Shown: positions 1 to 8,707, counted from the first letter of the stretch. The stretch is DNA of 21,994 bases from Flavobacterium sp. UBA807 (GCA_002296885.1 DBIH01000176.1:1-21994); one strand, 5' to 3'. Translations and numbers: made by a program. The notes: a model not told the origin generated them from the sequence alone.

Positions 1-1142
1 ATTTTCTTGTTATCAACTCCAAGACAAATAATTGCTTTTACTTTTTCGCGCACCAACGACATGATTTCGCTGTAATCATTTCCTTTATCGACACCTCCGA
101 CAATCCAGATTGTTGGAACAGTCATACTGTCTAAAGCAAAAAAAGTCGCGTTCACATTCGTAGCTTTGCTGTCATTGATGTATTGAACATTTTGAATTTT
201 AAGCACTTTTTCCAAACGATGTTCAACACCCTGGAAGTTTGACAGGCTATCGCGGATAGTGTCTTTCCTGATTTTCATCAGTTGCGCTACAGCTGTAGCT
301 GCCATAGCGTTTTTCATGTTGTGCTTACCTTCCAGAGAAACTTCTCCGGTTTTCATTTCAAATTCTTCTTCGTTGATAATGATGCTCATAGTATCGTCTT
401 TTATAAATGCTCCTTTTTCAAGTATTTGTGTCAATGAAAAAGGAACTAATTGTGCTCTTGTTTTGTTTTTTTTGAACCACCCTGAGATCGCATCGTCATC
501 TGCGTCATAAATGAGAAAATCCTTCTCGGTTTGGTTCATGGTTATTCTAAATTTTGATGCGATATAATTGTCATAGTTATATTCGTATCGGTCCAGATGA
601 TCCGGGCTTATGTTTGTTATTATGGCGATGTCCGGTCTGTACTTTATGATTCCGTCTAATTGAAAGCTACTCAGCTCCAGCACATAGTAATCATAATTTT
701 CTTCGGCAACCTGCCAGGCAAAACTCTTTCCGATGTTTCCTCCCAATCCTACATTCAGCCCACCTTGTTTCAGCAAGTGATAGGTTAACATCGTTGTAGT
801 TGTTTTCCCATTACTTCCTGTGATTCCAATGGTTTTTGCATTGGTATACTGAACTGCGAATTCAATTTCAGAAATCACCGGAATTCCTTTTTCTATTAGC
901 TTTTTTACGATGGGTACTTTTTCCGGAATTCCCGGACTTTTCATCACCACATCAGCATTCAGTATTAGGCTTTCGGTATGGGTTTCATCTTCCCATTTAA
1001 TCTCATATTGTTTAAGAACTTCTCTGTATTTATCTTTAATTTCCCCAAAGTCAGAAACAAAAACATCATATCCCTGTTGCTGTCCCAAAATGGCTGTTCC
1101 AACGCCACTTTCACCTCCACCAAGTATTACCAATCGTTTCAT
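1..1142 (-). CDS. murD: MurD, UDP-N-acetylmuramoylalanine--D-glutamate ligase (3' end outside window)
   Basis: Cytoplasmic ATP-dependent Mur ligase that adds D-glutamate to UDP-MurNAc-L-Ala. The translation begins [19 protein letters not shown], a nucleotide-binding N-terminal domain typical of MurD. The ATP-binding loop follows at about residue 105 as GITGSNGKTTTT, with Ser where many family members have Thr. Further motifs visible are ELSSFQL, TNISPDHLDRY and NDSKATNVNAT, all characteristic of MurD and not of MurC, E or F. About 380 of an expected 440-450 residues are present. The C-terminal domain is cut by the left window edge. The ATG at 1142-1140 shares one base with the mraY stop (TAATG), which implies translational coupling and fixes the start. 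Last gene of the operon visible here; ftsW and murG usually follow. Confidence 0.96.
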   Translation of the reverse strand, partial: MKRLVILGGGESGVGTAILGQQQGYDVFVSDFGEIKDKYREVLKQYEIKWEDETHTESLILNADVVMKSPGIPEKVPIVKKLIEKGIPVISEIEFAVQYTNAKTIGITGSNGKTTTTMLTYHLLKQGGLNVGLGGNIGKSFAWQVAEENYDYYVLELSSFQLDGIIKYRPDIAIITNISPDHLDRYEYNYDNYIASKFRITMNQTEKDFLIYDADDDAISGWFKKNKTRAQLVPFSLTQILEKGAFIKDDTMSIIINEEEFEMKTGEVSLEGKHNMKNAMAATAVAQLMKIRKDTIRDSLSNFQGVEHRLEKVLKIQNVQYINDSKATNVNATFFALDSMTVPTIWIVGGVDKGNDYSEIMSLVREKVKAIICLGVDNKK

Positions 1143-2368
1143 TATCTCAATTTTAATGTGACAATAGAAACTATGGCCAGCAGAATCGCTACAATCCAGA
1201 AACGGGTAACAATTTTACTCTCGTGATATCCTTTCTTTTGGTAGTGATGGTGTAGCGGCGACATCAGGAAAATCCGTCTTCCTTCGCCAAATCGCTTTTT
1301 GGTGTATTTGAAATAAGAAACCTGCATTACCACTGATAAATTCTCAGCAAAAAAGATGGCGCACAATACTGGAAGTAACATTTCCTTTCTAACCGAAATT
1401 GCCAAAACAGCTATGATTCCACCGATGGTCAAACTCCCCGTATCACCCATGAATACTGATGCCGGATAAGAATTGTACCAAAGAAATCCGATTAATGCAC
1501 CAACGAAAGCCGAAATGAAAACCGTCATTTCTCCCGAGTTTGGGATGTACATAATATTCAAATAGCTCGACAACACCAGGTTACCCGAAACGAAGGCAAA
1601 AATTCCGAGTGCGAGCACTGATATTGCTGAAGTTCCGGCTGCTAAACCGTCGATTCCATCCGTTAGGTTTGCTCCGTTTGAAACAGCTGTTATGATGAAA
1701 ATTACAATTGGAATAAATACCAACCACGCCCAGTTTTCATAGCCATCACCTGTCCATTCGATGATTTTGGCATAATCCAATTCGTTGTTTTTGGTAAAAG
1801 GAATGGTAGTCACTGTTGATTTAATTTCAGATGGTGCCTGAGAAACTACAGTTTCAGTCTGATTAAAATTTATTGGGGTTTTAGATCTTTCTCTTACAGT
1901 TACATTCGGATTGAAATACAATACCGAGCCCACGATTAATCCTAATCCTACCTGACCAATTACTTTGAAAATTCCTTTTAATCCCTGTTTGTCTTTTTTG
2001 AAAATTTTGATGTAATCATCAATGAATCCGATAGTTCCCATCCAAAGCGTTGTTACCACCAAAAGGATGATGTAGATATTATTCAGTTTGGTTAACAGTA
2101 AAACCGGAATCAACGTAGCAATGATGATAATCAATCCTCCCATTGTAGGCGTTCCCGCTTTTTCGTTTTGTCCCTCTAAACCTAATTCACGTACAGTTTC
2201 TCCCACCTGTTGATTTCTCAGGAAAGTGATGATTTTCTTTCCGTAAATAGTTGAAATCATGAGCGAAAGAATCAATGCTAAAGCCGAACGGAATGTGATA
2301 TACTGGAAAACTCCTGCTCCGGGAACATCCATTGTTTTGTCGAGGTATTCAAATAAATAATATAACAT
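1142..2368 (-). CDS. mraY: MraY, phospho-N-acetylmuramoyl-pentapeptide transferase
   Basis: Integral membrane enzyme that moves phospho-MurNAc-pentapeptide to undecaprenyl phosphate, making lipid I. Hydrophobic segments run through the whole protein. The catalytic and nucleotide-binding motifs are all present: FIDDY (D117-D118), [10 protein letters not shown] (D237), FMGDTGS (D309) and the HHH box at 373-375 ([11 protein letters not shown]). At 408 residues it is longer than the roughly 360-residue E. coli enzyme. The extra length lies mainly in a polar stretch at about residues 155-212, between the membrane segment after the DDY loop and the one before NLTDG. The gene starts 6 nt after the murE stop and overlaps the murD start by one base. 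murF, which sits between murE and mraY in E. coli, is absent. Confidence 0.97.
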   Translation of the reverse strand: MLYYLFEYLDKTMDVPGAGVFQYITFRSALALILSLMISTIYGKKIITFLRNQQVGETVRELGLEGQNEKAGTPTMGGLIIIIATLIPVLLLTKLNNIYIILLVVTTLWMGTIGFIDDYIKIFKKDKQGLKGIFKVIGQVGLGLIVGSVLYFNPNVTVRERSKTPINFNQTETVVSQAPSEIKSTVTTIPFTKNNELDYAKIIEWTGDGYENWAWLVFIPIVIFIITAVSNGANLTDGIDGLAAGTSAISVLALGIFAFVSGNLVLSSYLNIMYIPNSGEMTVFISAFVGALIGFLWYNSYPASVFMGDTGSLTIGGIIAVLAISVRKEMLLPVLCAIFFAENLSVVMQVSYFKYTKKRFGEGRRIFLMSPLHHHYQKKGYHESKIVTRFWIVAILLAIVSIVTLKLR

Positions 2369-2374
2369 AATCGG

Positions 2375-3838
2375 CTATTTATTGAGTTGTTCTAAAATTT
2401 CTTTCACAATCTGCATATCATCAAAATCGTGGCGGACACCATTGATTTCCTGATAGGTTTCGTGGCCTTTTCCTGCAATCAGGATGATATCATTTGGGCT
2501 TGCCAATTGACACGCTGTTTTTATTGCCTGCTTTCTGTCGACAATAGACAAAGTCTTTCTTTGATTTTGTGGTTCCACACCCGCTTCCATATCGGCAATG
2601 ATATCAATCGGATCTTCAGTCCTTGGATTGTCTGAAGTAATGATCACCTGATTGCTCATTGTAGTGGCAATATTTGCCATGACTGGTCTTTTAGTTTTAT
2701 CGCGGTCACCACCACAACCTACCACCGTGATTAATTTTTCATTATTGGTGCGGATGTCGTTGATGGTTTTCAATACATTTTCCAAAGCATCAGGCGTGTG
2801 GGCATAATCCACAATCGCGGTGATTTGTGTATTGGAAACAATGAACTGGAAACGACCGGAAACACTTTCGAGTTCAGACAATAACCGTAGAGCTTCTAAT
2901 TTGTCTAAGCCTAATTCGACTGCTGCTCCATAAATTGCCAATAAATTATAGGCATTGAAAGTTCCGATTAGCCGAACCCAAACTTCACTTTCATTAATCT
3001 TCAACAGCAAACCTGACAATTGGTTTTCCAGAATCTGTGCTTTATAATCGGCATACGATTTCAGAGCATACGTCAATTTTCGGGCAGAAGTATTCTGAAT
3101 CATCACCAAGCCATTTTTGTCGTCGATGTTGGTCAAGGCAAAAGCCGTTTTTGGTAAATGATCAAAAAATGATTTTTTCACATCGCGGTATTCAGCGAAA
3201 GTTGGATGATAATCTAAATGGTCGTGCGACAAATTGGTAAAAACGCCACCTTCGAAATGCAGGGCATCAGTACGCTTTTGATGGATTCCGTGTGAGCTTA
3301 CTTCCATAAAGCAGTATTCAACACCCGCTTCAAACATTTCTGCCAGATAATAATTGATGGTCAATGAATCCGGAGTTGTGTGCGTCGCTTTGTATTCGGT
3401 ATCATCAACCATGATTTTTACGGTAGATAGCAATCCAACTTTATAACCGGCTTTTTGGAATAATTGATATAATAATGAAGCGATAGTTGTTTTACCATTC
3501 GTTCCGGTAATTCCAACCAATTTTATATGTTGCGAAGGATTCCCATAGTAATTTGCAGCTAAAAATGCTAAAGCCGAATTGGTATCTCGCACTTGTATGT
3601 AGGTTACTCCTGTTACAATAATATCCGGCAAAGTATCACAAACAATTGCCACCGCTCCAAGGTTTATGGCTTTTTCAATAAAGTCATGACCATTGGAAAC
3701 GGTTCCGCGGATAGCCACAAAAACATCATTCTCCTGAACTTTTCTGGAATCGAATTCGATTTTATTAATCGTCATTTCCGTCGAACCTTTCACTGCTTCG
3801 ATGGAGACTTTATATAATATGTCTTTTAAAATAATCAC
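2375..3838 (-). CDS. murE: MurE, UDP-MurNAc-tripeptide (meso-diaminopimelate) ligase
   Basis: Cytoplasmic Mur ligase that adds the third amino acid of the peptidoglycan stem. The P-loop GTNGKTT lies at residues 112-118. Also visible are the SSHG segment near 181, the DHLDYH segment near 206, and a Lys pair at 221-222 that fits the carbamylated lysine of Mur ligases. The DNPR motif at 403-406 is the known signature for meso-diaminopimelate specificity, so the stem peptide should contain mDAP. Length (487 aa) is normal. The start is GTG at 3838-3836, overlapping the ftsI stop as GTGA. It gives the MIILKDILYK N-terminus expected for flavobacterial MurE, and no ATG lies nearby that would keep this region. 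The 4-nt overlap suggests coupled translation with ftsI. Confidence 0.97.
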   Translation of the reverse strand: MIILKDILYKVSIEAVKGSTEMTINKIEFDSRKVQENDVFVAIRGTVSNGHDFIEKAINLGAVAIVCDTLPDIIVTGVTYIQVRDTNSALAFLAANYYGNPSQHIKLVGITGTNGKTTIASLLYQLFQKAGYKVGLLSTVKIMVDDTEYKATHTTPDSLTINYYLAEMFEAGVEYCFMEVSSHGIHQKRTDALHFEGGVFTNLSHDHLDYHPTFAEYRDVKKSFFDHLPKTAFALTNIDDKNGLVMIQNTSARKLTYALKSYADYKAQILENQLSGLLLKINESEVWVRLIGTFNAYNLLAIYGAAVELGLDKLEALRLLSELESVSGRFQFIVSNTQITAIVDYAHTPDALENVLKTINDIRTNNEKLITVVGCGGDRDKTKRPVMANIATTMSNQVIITSDNPRTEDPIDIIADMEAGVEPQNQRKTLSIVDRKQAIKTACQLASPNDIILIAGKGHETYQEINGVRHDFDDMQIVKEILEQLNK

Positions 3839-5844
3839 GATAATTCGAGTATGATTGTTTTGTTTTTATCCAATGCTTCTCCGGCAGGAATCGATTGTTT
3901 TTTTACTTTCCCAACTCCAATAACTTTTACTTTCAGTTTTAAATTTTCCAAAAGAGCTACGGCGTCCATTCCGCTCATGCCTTTCATATTTGGAATCGTT
4001 TTAATTCCGGATTGGAGTTTGGCATAATAATCTGCGTAAGCGTTGTCTTGTTTTTTTACTTTTCGGTTGATATTCCTAACAACATTTGTAGAAGGAGAAT
4101 CAGTGAAAATCTTTTGTGCAATTCTTTTAAAAACAGGACCGGCTACATCGGCACCATAATAATTATTGCCCGAAGTATTTGGTTTATGAACGACAACAAT
4201 GCAGGAATATTTAGGGCTTTCGGCAGGAAAGAATCCGACGAAAGAAGAGATATAATGTTTATCCGCTCCACCATTAGTCGCATAGCCTGCCTGTGCGGTT
4301 CCGGTTTTACCAGCCATTGAAAAATCTTTGGAATACAGTTTTGAAGCGGTTCCTCTTTTAACCACATTCTGCATTACTGCTTTCAACTTTTTAATGGTTT
4401 CATCAGAACAAATTTTTGGATTGATAACTTCCTTGTTGTATGTTTTGATGGTTTTATTCCATTCTTTTATTTCTGAAACAAATTGCGGTTTTACCATTTC
4501 TCCGTTATTGGCAATGGCATTATATAAAGTCAATGTCTGCAAAGGAGTAACTGCTACGCCATATCCGAATGCCATCCACGGAAGTGTCGTTGCGTACCAG
4601 TTTTTTGCTCCGGGTTGCGGAATAGTTGGTTTACCTTCACCCTGAAACGGCAGTCCTAAAGGTTCGTTCAATCCCATTCTGTCGATGTGGTCAACAAATT
4701 CCTTCGGATTATTTCTATAGTTTTCATAAACAGCCTGAACCATTACCGTATTGGAAGAAACTTCAAAACCACGAGCCAATGAAATTCTGCCGTATCCACC
4801 TTCATGCGAATCACGTACTTTTTTACCATAATATTCAACGATTCCTCCATGACTGTCGTATACTTTGCTGGTATCAATTTTATGATCATCCAGCAACGCA
4901 ATCATGTCAACTAATTTGAAAGTCGAGCCTGGCTCATGAGCTTCGGCTATGGCGTAATTAGTCGTTTCGAAATAAGTTGAGTCAGCCGGGTTTAGTTTTC
5001 CTAAGTTTGAAATTGCCTTGATTTTTCCGGTTTTGGTTTCCATCACAACTACGCAGCCATGTTCCGCATTATAATCTTTAAGTTGTTTCAGCAATGCATG
5101 GTGTGCAATATCCTGAATGTAAACATCGATTGTAGAGATTACATCATAGCCATCCTGAGGATCAACCTCATTTACATCGCGGATTGGTTTCCATTGACCT
5201 TTGGCTATTTTTTGTTTCAGAACTTTGCCGTCTTTTCCGTTTAAGTATTTTCTGAATGACCATTCAATTCCTTTTCCAACACGGATTCCGTTTTCATCAA
5301 TTCGGTCATAACCAATAGTCCTTTCGGCTATTTGCCCAATCGGATGCTTGCGAACCGTTTCCTGCTCTGTAATCATTCCGCCTTTGTTAGCCCCAAGATT
5401 GAAAAGAGGAAAGCTCTTCATTTTTATGTATTGCGTATAACTTAAGTCACGTGCAATCAATAAATACCTGTTTTTATTGTCCCGAGCCATTCTTAGTTGG
5501 GTGTAATAAAAAGAACTTGGCTTACCCAGCATTTTTGACAATGAGTCAGCTAAAGGTTTCACATTTTTTTCAAAAGCGATTCCTTTAGGTGCAATTGCAT
5601 CGAATCGTATATTATAATTTGGAATGGATGTCGCTAACAAACTTCCATCGGCTGAATAAATATTCCCTTTATTTGCAGGAATTACAAAGTTTCTGACAGT
5701 TCTTTCCTTAGCCAGCTTTCTATAATAATCACCTTCAACCCATTGAATTCTCGTTAGTTTGAAGGTAATTGCAATAGTCATCAGAAAGATGCTGAAGGCT
5801 ACTAAATAAATTCGGTAAGAGATATGCTTATCTTCTACTGCCAT
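3835..5844 (-). CDS. ftsI: FtsI/PBP3-type division transpeptidase with C-terminal PASTA domain
   Basis: Class B penicillin-binding protein that cross-links septal peptidoglycan. A short cytoplasmic start is followed by one membrane anchor (about 11-28), a dimerisation/pedestal domain (about 50-230) and the transpeptidase domain. The active-site motifs are S307-TFK310 (SxxK, in HEPGSTFK), S363-S-N365 (SxN) and K513-TG (in AGKTGTAQ). Residues 615-669 (from TIPNMKGMSGMDAV) form a single PASTA domain, so the 669-residue protein is longer than proteobacterial FtsI and resembles the PASTA-bearing form. It starts 10 nt inside the end of the ftsL-like gene and ends within the murE start, as expected for a co-translated divisome/wall operon. 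Confidence 0.96.
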   Translation of the reverse strand: MAVEDKHISYRIYLVAFSIFLMTIAITFKLTRIQWVEGDYYRKLAKERTVRNFVIPANKGNIYSADGSLLATSIPNYNIRFDAIAPKGIAFEKNVKPLADSLSKMLGKPSSFYYTQLRMARDNKNRYLLIARDLSYTQYIKMKSFPLFNLGANKGGMITEQETVRKHPIGQIAERTIGYDRIDENGIRVGKGIEWSFRKYLNGKDGKVLKQKIAKGQWKPIRDVNEVDPQDGYDVISTIDVYIQDIAHHALLKQLKDYNAEHGCVVVMETKTGKIKAISNLGKLNPADSTYFETTNYAIAEAHEPGSTFKLVDMIALLDDHKIDTSKVYDSHGGIVEYYGKKVRDSHEGGYGRISLARGFEVSSNTVMVQAVYENYRNNPKEFVDHIDRMGLNEPLGLPFQGEGKPTIPQPGAKNWYATTLPWMAFGYGVAVTPLQTLTLYNAIANNGEMVKPQFVSEIKEWNKTIKTYNKEVINPKICSDETIKKLKAVMQNVVKRGTASKLYSKDFSMAGKTGTAQAGYATNGGADKHYISSFVGFFPAESPKYSCIVVVHKPNTSGNNYYGADVAGPVFKRIAQKIFTDSPSTNVVRNINRKVKKQDNAYADYYAKLQSGIKTIPNMKGMSGMDAVALLENLKLKVKVIGVGKVKKQSIPAGEALDKNKTIILELS

Positions 5845-6182
5845 AATTTTTGGAAGAAACTCTTTTCTTTTACTTTTTTAACTTTTATCTTTTGTGGCGG
5901 AACGGACGATGGAAAAATCTGTCTTTCTTTCATTTCTTCCGAAACTGTCGATTCCATTTTTAATTTCATTAATTCAGAACGTTTGTCTACAAATTCTGAG
6001 CGCAATTCTTTAACTTCATTTGTCAACTCAGTAATGCGGAAAACCTTTTGTTCAAATCGGTGTGTATTTGCAATCATTATAAGTGCCAACATGAACAGAA
6101 ACACAATAAAACGCCAGTTTCTGGTAGCGTCCTCATTGACTAAAAATCGAGCTTTTAATATGCTGTAAACCCCTTTTCTCAT
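5835..6182 (-). CDS. ftsL: FtsL-like divisome protein
   Basis: Small bitopic membrane protein of 115 residues. A basic N-terminus (MRKGVYSILKARFL) leads to one transmembrane helix at about 23-40 (RFIVFLFMLALIMIAN). A heptad-like charged coiled coil follows at about 45-85, rich in E, L, K and R (ELTNEVKELRSEFVDKRSEL). FtsL is poorly conserved in sequence, so the call rests on size, topology and position between rsmH and ftsI, exactly where ftsL sits in dcw clusters. It would form the FtsL/FtsB-type periplasmic coiled coil that recruits and activates FtsI. It begins 3 nt after the rsmH stop and overlaps the start of ftsI by 10 nt. Confidence 0.88.
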   Translation of the reverse strand: MRKGVYSILKARFLVNEDATRNWRFIVFLFMLALIMIANTHRFEQKVFRITELTNEVKELRSEFVDKRSELMKLKMESTVSEEMKERQIFPSSVPPQKIKVKKVKEKSFFQKLWQ

Positions 6183-6185
6183 TTC

Positions 6186-7091
6186 CTATTTCTTTTCGGC
6201 TACTCTTAGTTTTGCGCTTCTTGCTCTATTGTTTTCTTTTATTTCAGCATCGCTTGGAACGATTAATTTTTCAATGCTTTTGAATGGAACTGAAAAATTT
6301 CCGTAAAAATCCCGCTCCGGTTCTCCTTCAAACATTCCGTTTTTGATGAAGCGTTTTACCAATCTGTCTTCAAGCGAGTGATATGAAATCACACTTAAAC
6401 GTCCGCCTGGCTTCAATATTTCAAGAGATTGTTCCAAAAACTCTTTTAAAACATCCATTTCCTGGTTTACTTCAATTCGTATCGCCTGATAGATTTGAGC
6501 CAGAATTTTATTTTTATGTTGATCTGGTAAAAACCTTGACAAAACCATTTTCAATTGATCCGTTGTATTGATGTCTTTTTTTTCTCTTGCTTCTACAATT
6601 GTTCTTGCAAGAGCCGGAGCTACCTTTAATTCTCCATAATCCAAAAACACTCTTTTTAAATTGGCTTCATCATATTCGTTTACCACTTTATAAGCATCCA
6701 ACTCATTCTTTTTACTCATCCTCATATCCAATCCTGCATCAAACCGAGTAGAAAAACCTCTTTCTGGCACATCAAACTGATGTGATGAAACGCCCAAATC
6801 TGCCAAAATCCCATCAACACTTTTCACACCATGAAATCTCAAAAAACGCTTGATATATCTAAAGTTTTCAGGTATCAATACAAACCTTTCATCTTGCAAT
6901 GCATTTGCCTGAGCATCTTCATCCTGATCAAAACCAAACAGTTTCCCATTTGGGCCCAGACGTTTCAAAATTTCTTTTGAATGCCCTCCGCCGCCAAAAG
7001 TCACATCCACATAAATGCCATCAGGTTTGATATTCAGTCCGTCTACAGTTTCCTTTAATAAAACTGGGTTATGATATTCCATTGTCGTCAT
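6186..7091 (-). CDS. rsmH: RsmH (MraW), 16S rRNA m4C1402 methyltransferase
   Basis: SAM-dependent methyltransferase that N4-methylates C1402 of 16S rRNA. The N-terminal YHNPVLLKETVDGLNI is the family signature. The SAM-binding loop is YVDVTFGGGGHS (about 28-39), followed by GFDQDEDA, ILADLGVSSHQFD, and the C-terminal SYHSLEDRLVKRF and NNRARSAKLRV blocks. Length (301 aa) is normal. The ATG at 7091 begins inside mraZ (23-nt overlap). A second in-frame ATG at 7082 (MEYHNPV) is nearly as good, so the exact start is uncertain by three codons. Second gene of the operon. Confidence 0.97.
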   Translation of the reverse strand: MTTMEYHNPVLLKETVDGLNIKPDGIYVDVTFGGGGHSKEILKRLGPNGKLFGFDQDEDAQANALQDERFVLIPENFRYIKRFLRFHGVKSVDGILADLGVSSHQFDVPERGFSTRFDAGLDMRMSKKNELDAYKVVNEYDEANLKRVFLDYGELKVAPALARTIVEAREKKDINTTDQLKMVLSRFLPDQHKNKILAQIYQAIRIEVNQEMDVLKEFLEQSLEILKPGGRLSVISYHSLEDRLVKRFIKNGMFEGEPERDFYGNFSVPFKSIEKLIVPSDAEIKENNRARSAKLRVAEKK

Positions 7092-7542
7092 CGTTTACAC
7101 CCCCCATTACATCTTCGGCTAAATCTGCAAAATCAATATCATCGCCAGCTATAGCTTTTTCATATAAATCCTTATCCCAAACCTCTACTATATTAACCGC
7201 TGAAGACAATACAATGTCTTTAGATATTTTACTAAACGCCATTAAATCTTTTGGAATCAACAATCTTCCTTGGTCGTCGACCTCAACCACTTTTACACCA
7301 GCAGTAAAGCGACGAATGAAATCATTGTTCTTTTTAACAAAACGATTGAGTTTGTTTATTTTTTGCATCATCTGGTTCCACTCCGTCATTGGATATAATT
7401 CCAAACAAGGCTGAAAAACAGAACGCTTCAGGACAAAGCCATCCTGAAGGGAAGCTGAAAGCTGCTTTTTTAGTGCCGAAGGAATCATCAATCTTCCTTT
7501 GGCGTCAACTTTACATTCGTATGTCCCGATTATGCTGTTCAA
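7069..7542 (-). CDS. mraZ: MraZ, dcw-cluster transcriptional regulator (TTG start)
   Basis: AbrB/SpoVT-fold DNA-binding protein with two tandem MraZ domains. The first has GTYECKVDAKGRLMIPSALK (about 6-25) and the second has KVVEVDDQGRLLIPKDL (about 85-101). Each carries the DxxGR(L)xIP core used for DNA contact. MraZ proteins bind direct repeats upstream of their own operon and usually repress it. The start is taken as TTG at 7542-7540, because an in-frame TAA lies six codons upstream with no ATG or GTG between. The next ATG would delete the first domain's conserved strand. At 157 residues, with an acidic C-terminal tail, it fits flavobacterial MraZ. It is the first gene of the operon, downstream of a candidate operator at 7583-7632. 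Confidence 0.95.
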   Translation of the reverse strand: MNSIIGTYECKVDAKGRLMIPSALKKQLSASLQDGFVLKRSVFQPCLELYPMTEWNQMMQKINKLNRFVKKNNDFIRRFTAGVKVVEVDDQGRLLIPKDLMAFSKISKDIVLSSAVNIVEVWDKDLYEKAIAGDDIDFADLAEDVMGGVNDDDNGIS

Positions 7543-7564
7543 TTGGTTTTCTTTTCGTTATGAG

Positions 7565-7572
7565 CAAAAATA
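7565..7572 (-). promoter_or_regulatory. Candidate -7 promoter element of the dcw operon
   Basis: Read on the minus strand this is TATTTTTG, an exact match to the Bacteroidota -7 consensus TAnnTTTG. Transcription would start near 7558, about 16 nt before the mraZ TTG codon. TTG trinucleotides lie 15 or 25 nt upstream, neither at the preferred 17-23 nt spacing, so the -33 part is weak. The GTGGTA array covers the -33 region. Confidence 0.55.
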
Positions 7573-7582
7573 TAAAAATATT

Positions 7583-7632
7583 TACCACAATTTACCACAA
7601 AATACCACTTTGTTAATAAGTTTTACCACTTT
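7583..7632 (-). promoter_or_regulatory. Candidate MraZ operator: four direct GTGGTA repeats
   Basis: On the minus strand the hexamer GTGGTA occurs four times in the same orientation, at 7629-7624, 7608-7603, 7598-7593 and 7588-7583. The last three are spaced exactly 10 bp apart and the first lies 21 bp further upstream, so all sit on roughly one DNA face. The two upstream copies read AAAGTGGTA and the two nearest the gene read TTGTGGTA. MraZ is known to bind short direct repeats at 10-bp period upstream of mraZ: TGGG-type in E. coli and AAAGTG(K)-type in Mollicutes. The array covers the -33 region of the candidate promoter, so binding should repress. That role is inferred. Confidence 0.75.
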
Positions 7633-7868
7633 ACATTTATTTCTTATTAAAATTTGACAGCGTTTTTTCGGTCGCTTTTTTAACAAGCCATTAAGATTTC
7701 TTATTTTTAGAAGAAAACTTAAGAGAAAAAAATTGATTGAATTTGAATCCATTTTTGAGAAAATAACAGCAAAATACATTCTCAATTGTTGATAATTAAT
7801 TGATTGACATCAGAGTAACTTACGCAGTAAATAATCCATTCATAAGTGGGTTTTTATCTATAAAATCA
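7633..7868. other. AT-rich remainder of the divergent intergenic region
   Basis: mraZ and the hydrolase gene are divergent, with about 360 bp between them. Outside the MraZ-box array and the two -7 elements this stretch is AT-rich. It has only short imperfect inverted repeats, for example TTCTT/AAGAA around 7700. I see no supported gene or structured RNA; the minus-strand open frame through it has no family resemblance. Confidence 0.5.
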
Positions 7869-7876
7869 TATATTTG
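7869..7876 (+). promoter_or_regulatory. Candidate -7 promoter element of the alpha/beta hydrolase gene
   Basis: TATATTTG, an exact TAnnTTTG match, ending 26 nt before the ATG at 7903. No clear TTG lies at the preferred upstream spacing, so the -33 element is weak. Confidence 0.5.
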
Positions 7877-7902
7877 TTGCAGAGGTAAAAGTTAAAAAAC
7901 GC

Positions 7903-8667
7903 ATGGAAGGAAAATTTAAAAAAGAAGGAAGATATTCTTATTTTGAAGCTGGTGAAGGCACGCCAATCGTAATTCTTCATGGATTAATGGGCGGATTGAG
8001 CAATTTTGCCGAAGTTTCAAATCATTTTTCATCCATAGGCTACAAAGTTGTCATTCCCGAATTGCCTCTATACACACAAAACATACTGAAAACCAACGTA
8101 AAAGCCTTTGCAAAATATGTAAAAGACTTTATCACTTTTAAAGGTTTTGACCGTGTTATCCTTTTGGGAAATTCCCTTGGTGGACACATCGCTTTATATC
8201 ATGCAAAAGTTTATCCTGAGAAAGTAGCAGGGCTCGTCCTTACCGGAAGTTCAGGGCTTTACGAAAGTGCAATGGGCGACAGTTACCCAAAACGTGGCGA
8301 CTATGAGTATATCAAGAAAAAGGCAGAAGCTGTTTTCTATGATCCTGCAATTGCGACCAAGGAAATTGTAGATGAGGTTTTTGCAGTAGTAAATGATAGG
8401 ATAAAAGTTATCAAAACCCTTACGATTGCTAAAAGTGCTATTCGCCACAACATGGCTAAGGATTTGCCAAAAATGCATATGAAAACCTGCTTGATTTGGG
8501 GTAAAAATGACCAGGTAACTCCACCCGATGTTGCTGAAGAATTCCACAAACTGATGCCTAATTCCGAATTATACTGGATTGATAAATGTGGCCATGCCGC
8601 AATGATGGAACATCCTGCTGAATTTAACCGTCTGCTTGAAGAGTGGCTGAAAGAAGTTCATTTATAA
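7903..8667 (+). CDS. Alpha/beta-fold hydrolase
   Basis: Single-domain alpha/beta hydrolase of 254 residues with a full catalytic triad. The nucleophile is Ser91 in the elbow GNSLGG (89-94), the acid is Asp203 in WGKNDQVTP, and the base is His231 in CGHAAMMEHP. The oxyanion-hole segment is ILHGLMGG (24-31). A lid region lies at about 118-185. The N-terminus (MEGKFKKEGRYSYFEAGEG) has no signal peptide, so the protein is probably cytoplasmic. The motif pattern resembles the esterase/MhpC-type family, but nothing seen here fixes the substrate. It is transcribed alone, away from the dcw operon, and a terminator follows its stop before engB. Confidence 0.92.
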   Translation: MEGKFKKEGRYSYFEAGEGTPIVILHGLMGGLSNFAEVSNHFSSIGYKVVIPELPLYTQNILKTNVKAFAKYVKDFITFKGFDRVILLGNSLGGHIALYHAKVYPEKVAGLVLTGSSGLYESAMGDSYPKRGDYEYIKKKAEAVFYDPAIATKEIVDEVFAVVNDRIKVIKTLTIAKSAIRHNMAKDLPKMHMKTCLIWGKNDQVTPPDVAEEFHKLMPNSELYWIDKCGHAAMMEHPAEFNRLLEEWLKEVHL

Positions 8668-8670
8668 TCT

Positions 8671-8696
8671 AAAAGTCCGTTATGGACTTTTATTTT
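8671..8696 (+). terminator. Rho-independent terminator after the hydrolase gene
   Basis: AAAAGTCC (8671-8678), loop GTTAT, GGACTTTT (8684-8691), then ATTTTT. The perfect 8-bp stem with a 5-nt loop starts just after the hydrolase stop and ends just before engB, so engB is probably served by read-through or a promoter I cannot see. Confidence 0.75.
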
Positions 8697-8707
8697 TAAA
8701 ACAAATC

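Noticed and set aside
259..1226. Plus-strand open frames within murD and mraY
   Set aside because: They are antisense to conserved, motif-bearing genes and have no recognisable product. The same holds for plus-strand frames inside murE, ftsI, rsmH, dnaG and rlmN.
7582..7785. Minus-strand open frame upstream of mraZ (67 residues)
   Set aside because: Covers the operator array and AT-rich intergenic DNA, has no family resemblance, and its composition is like random AT-rich sequence.
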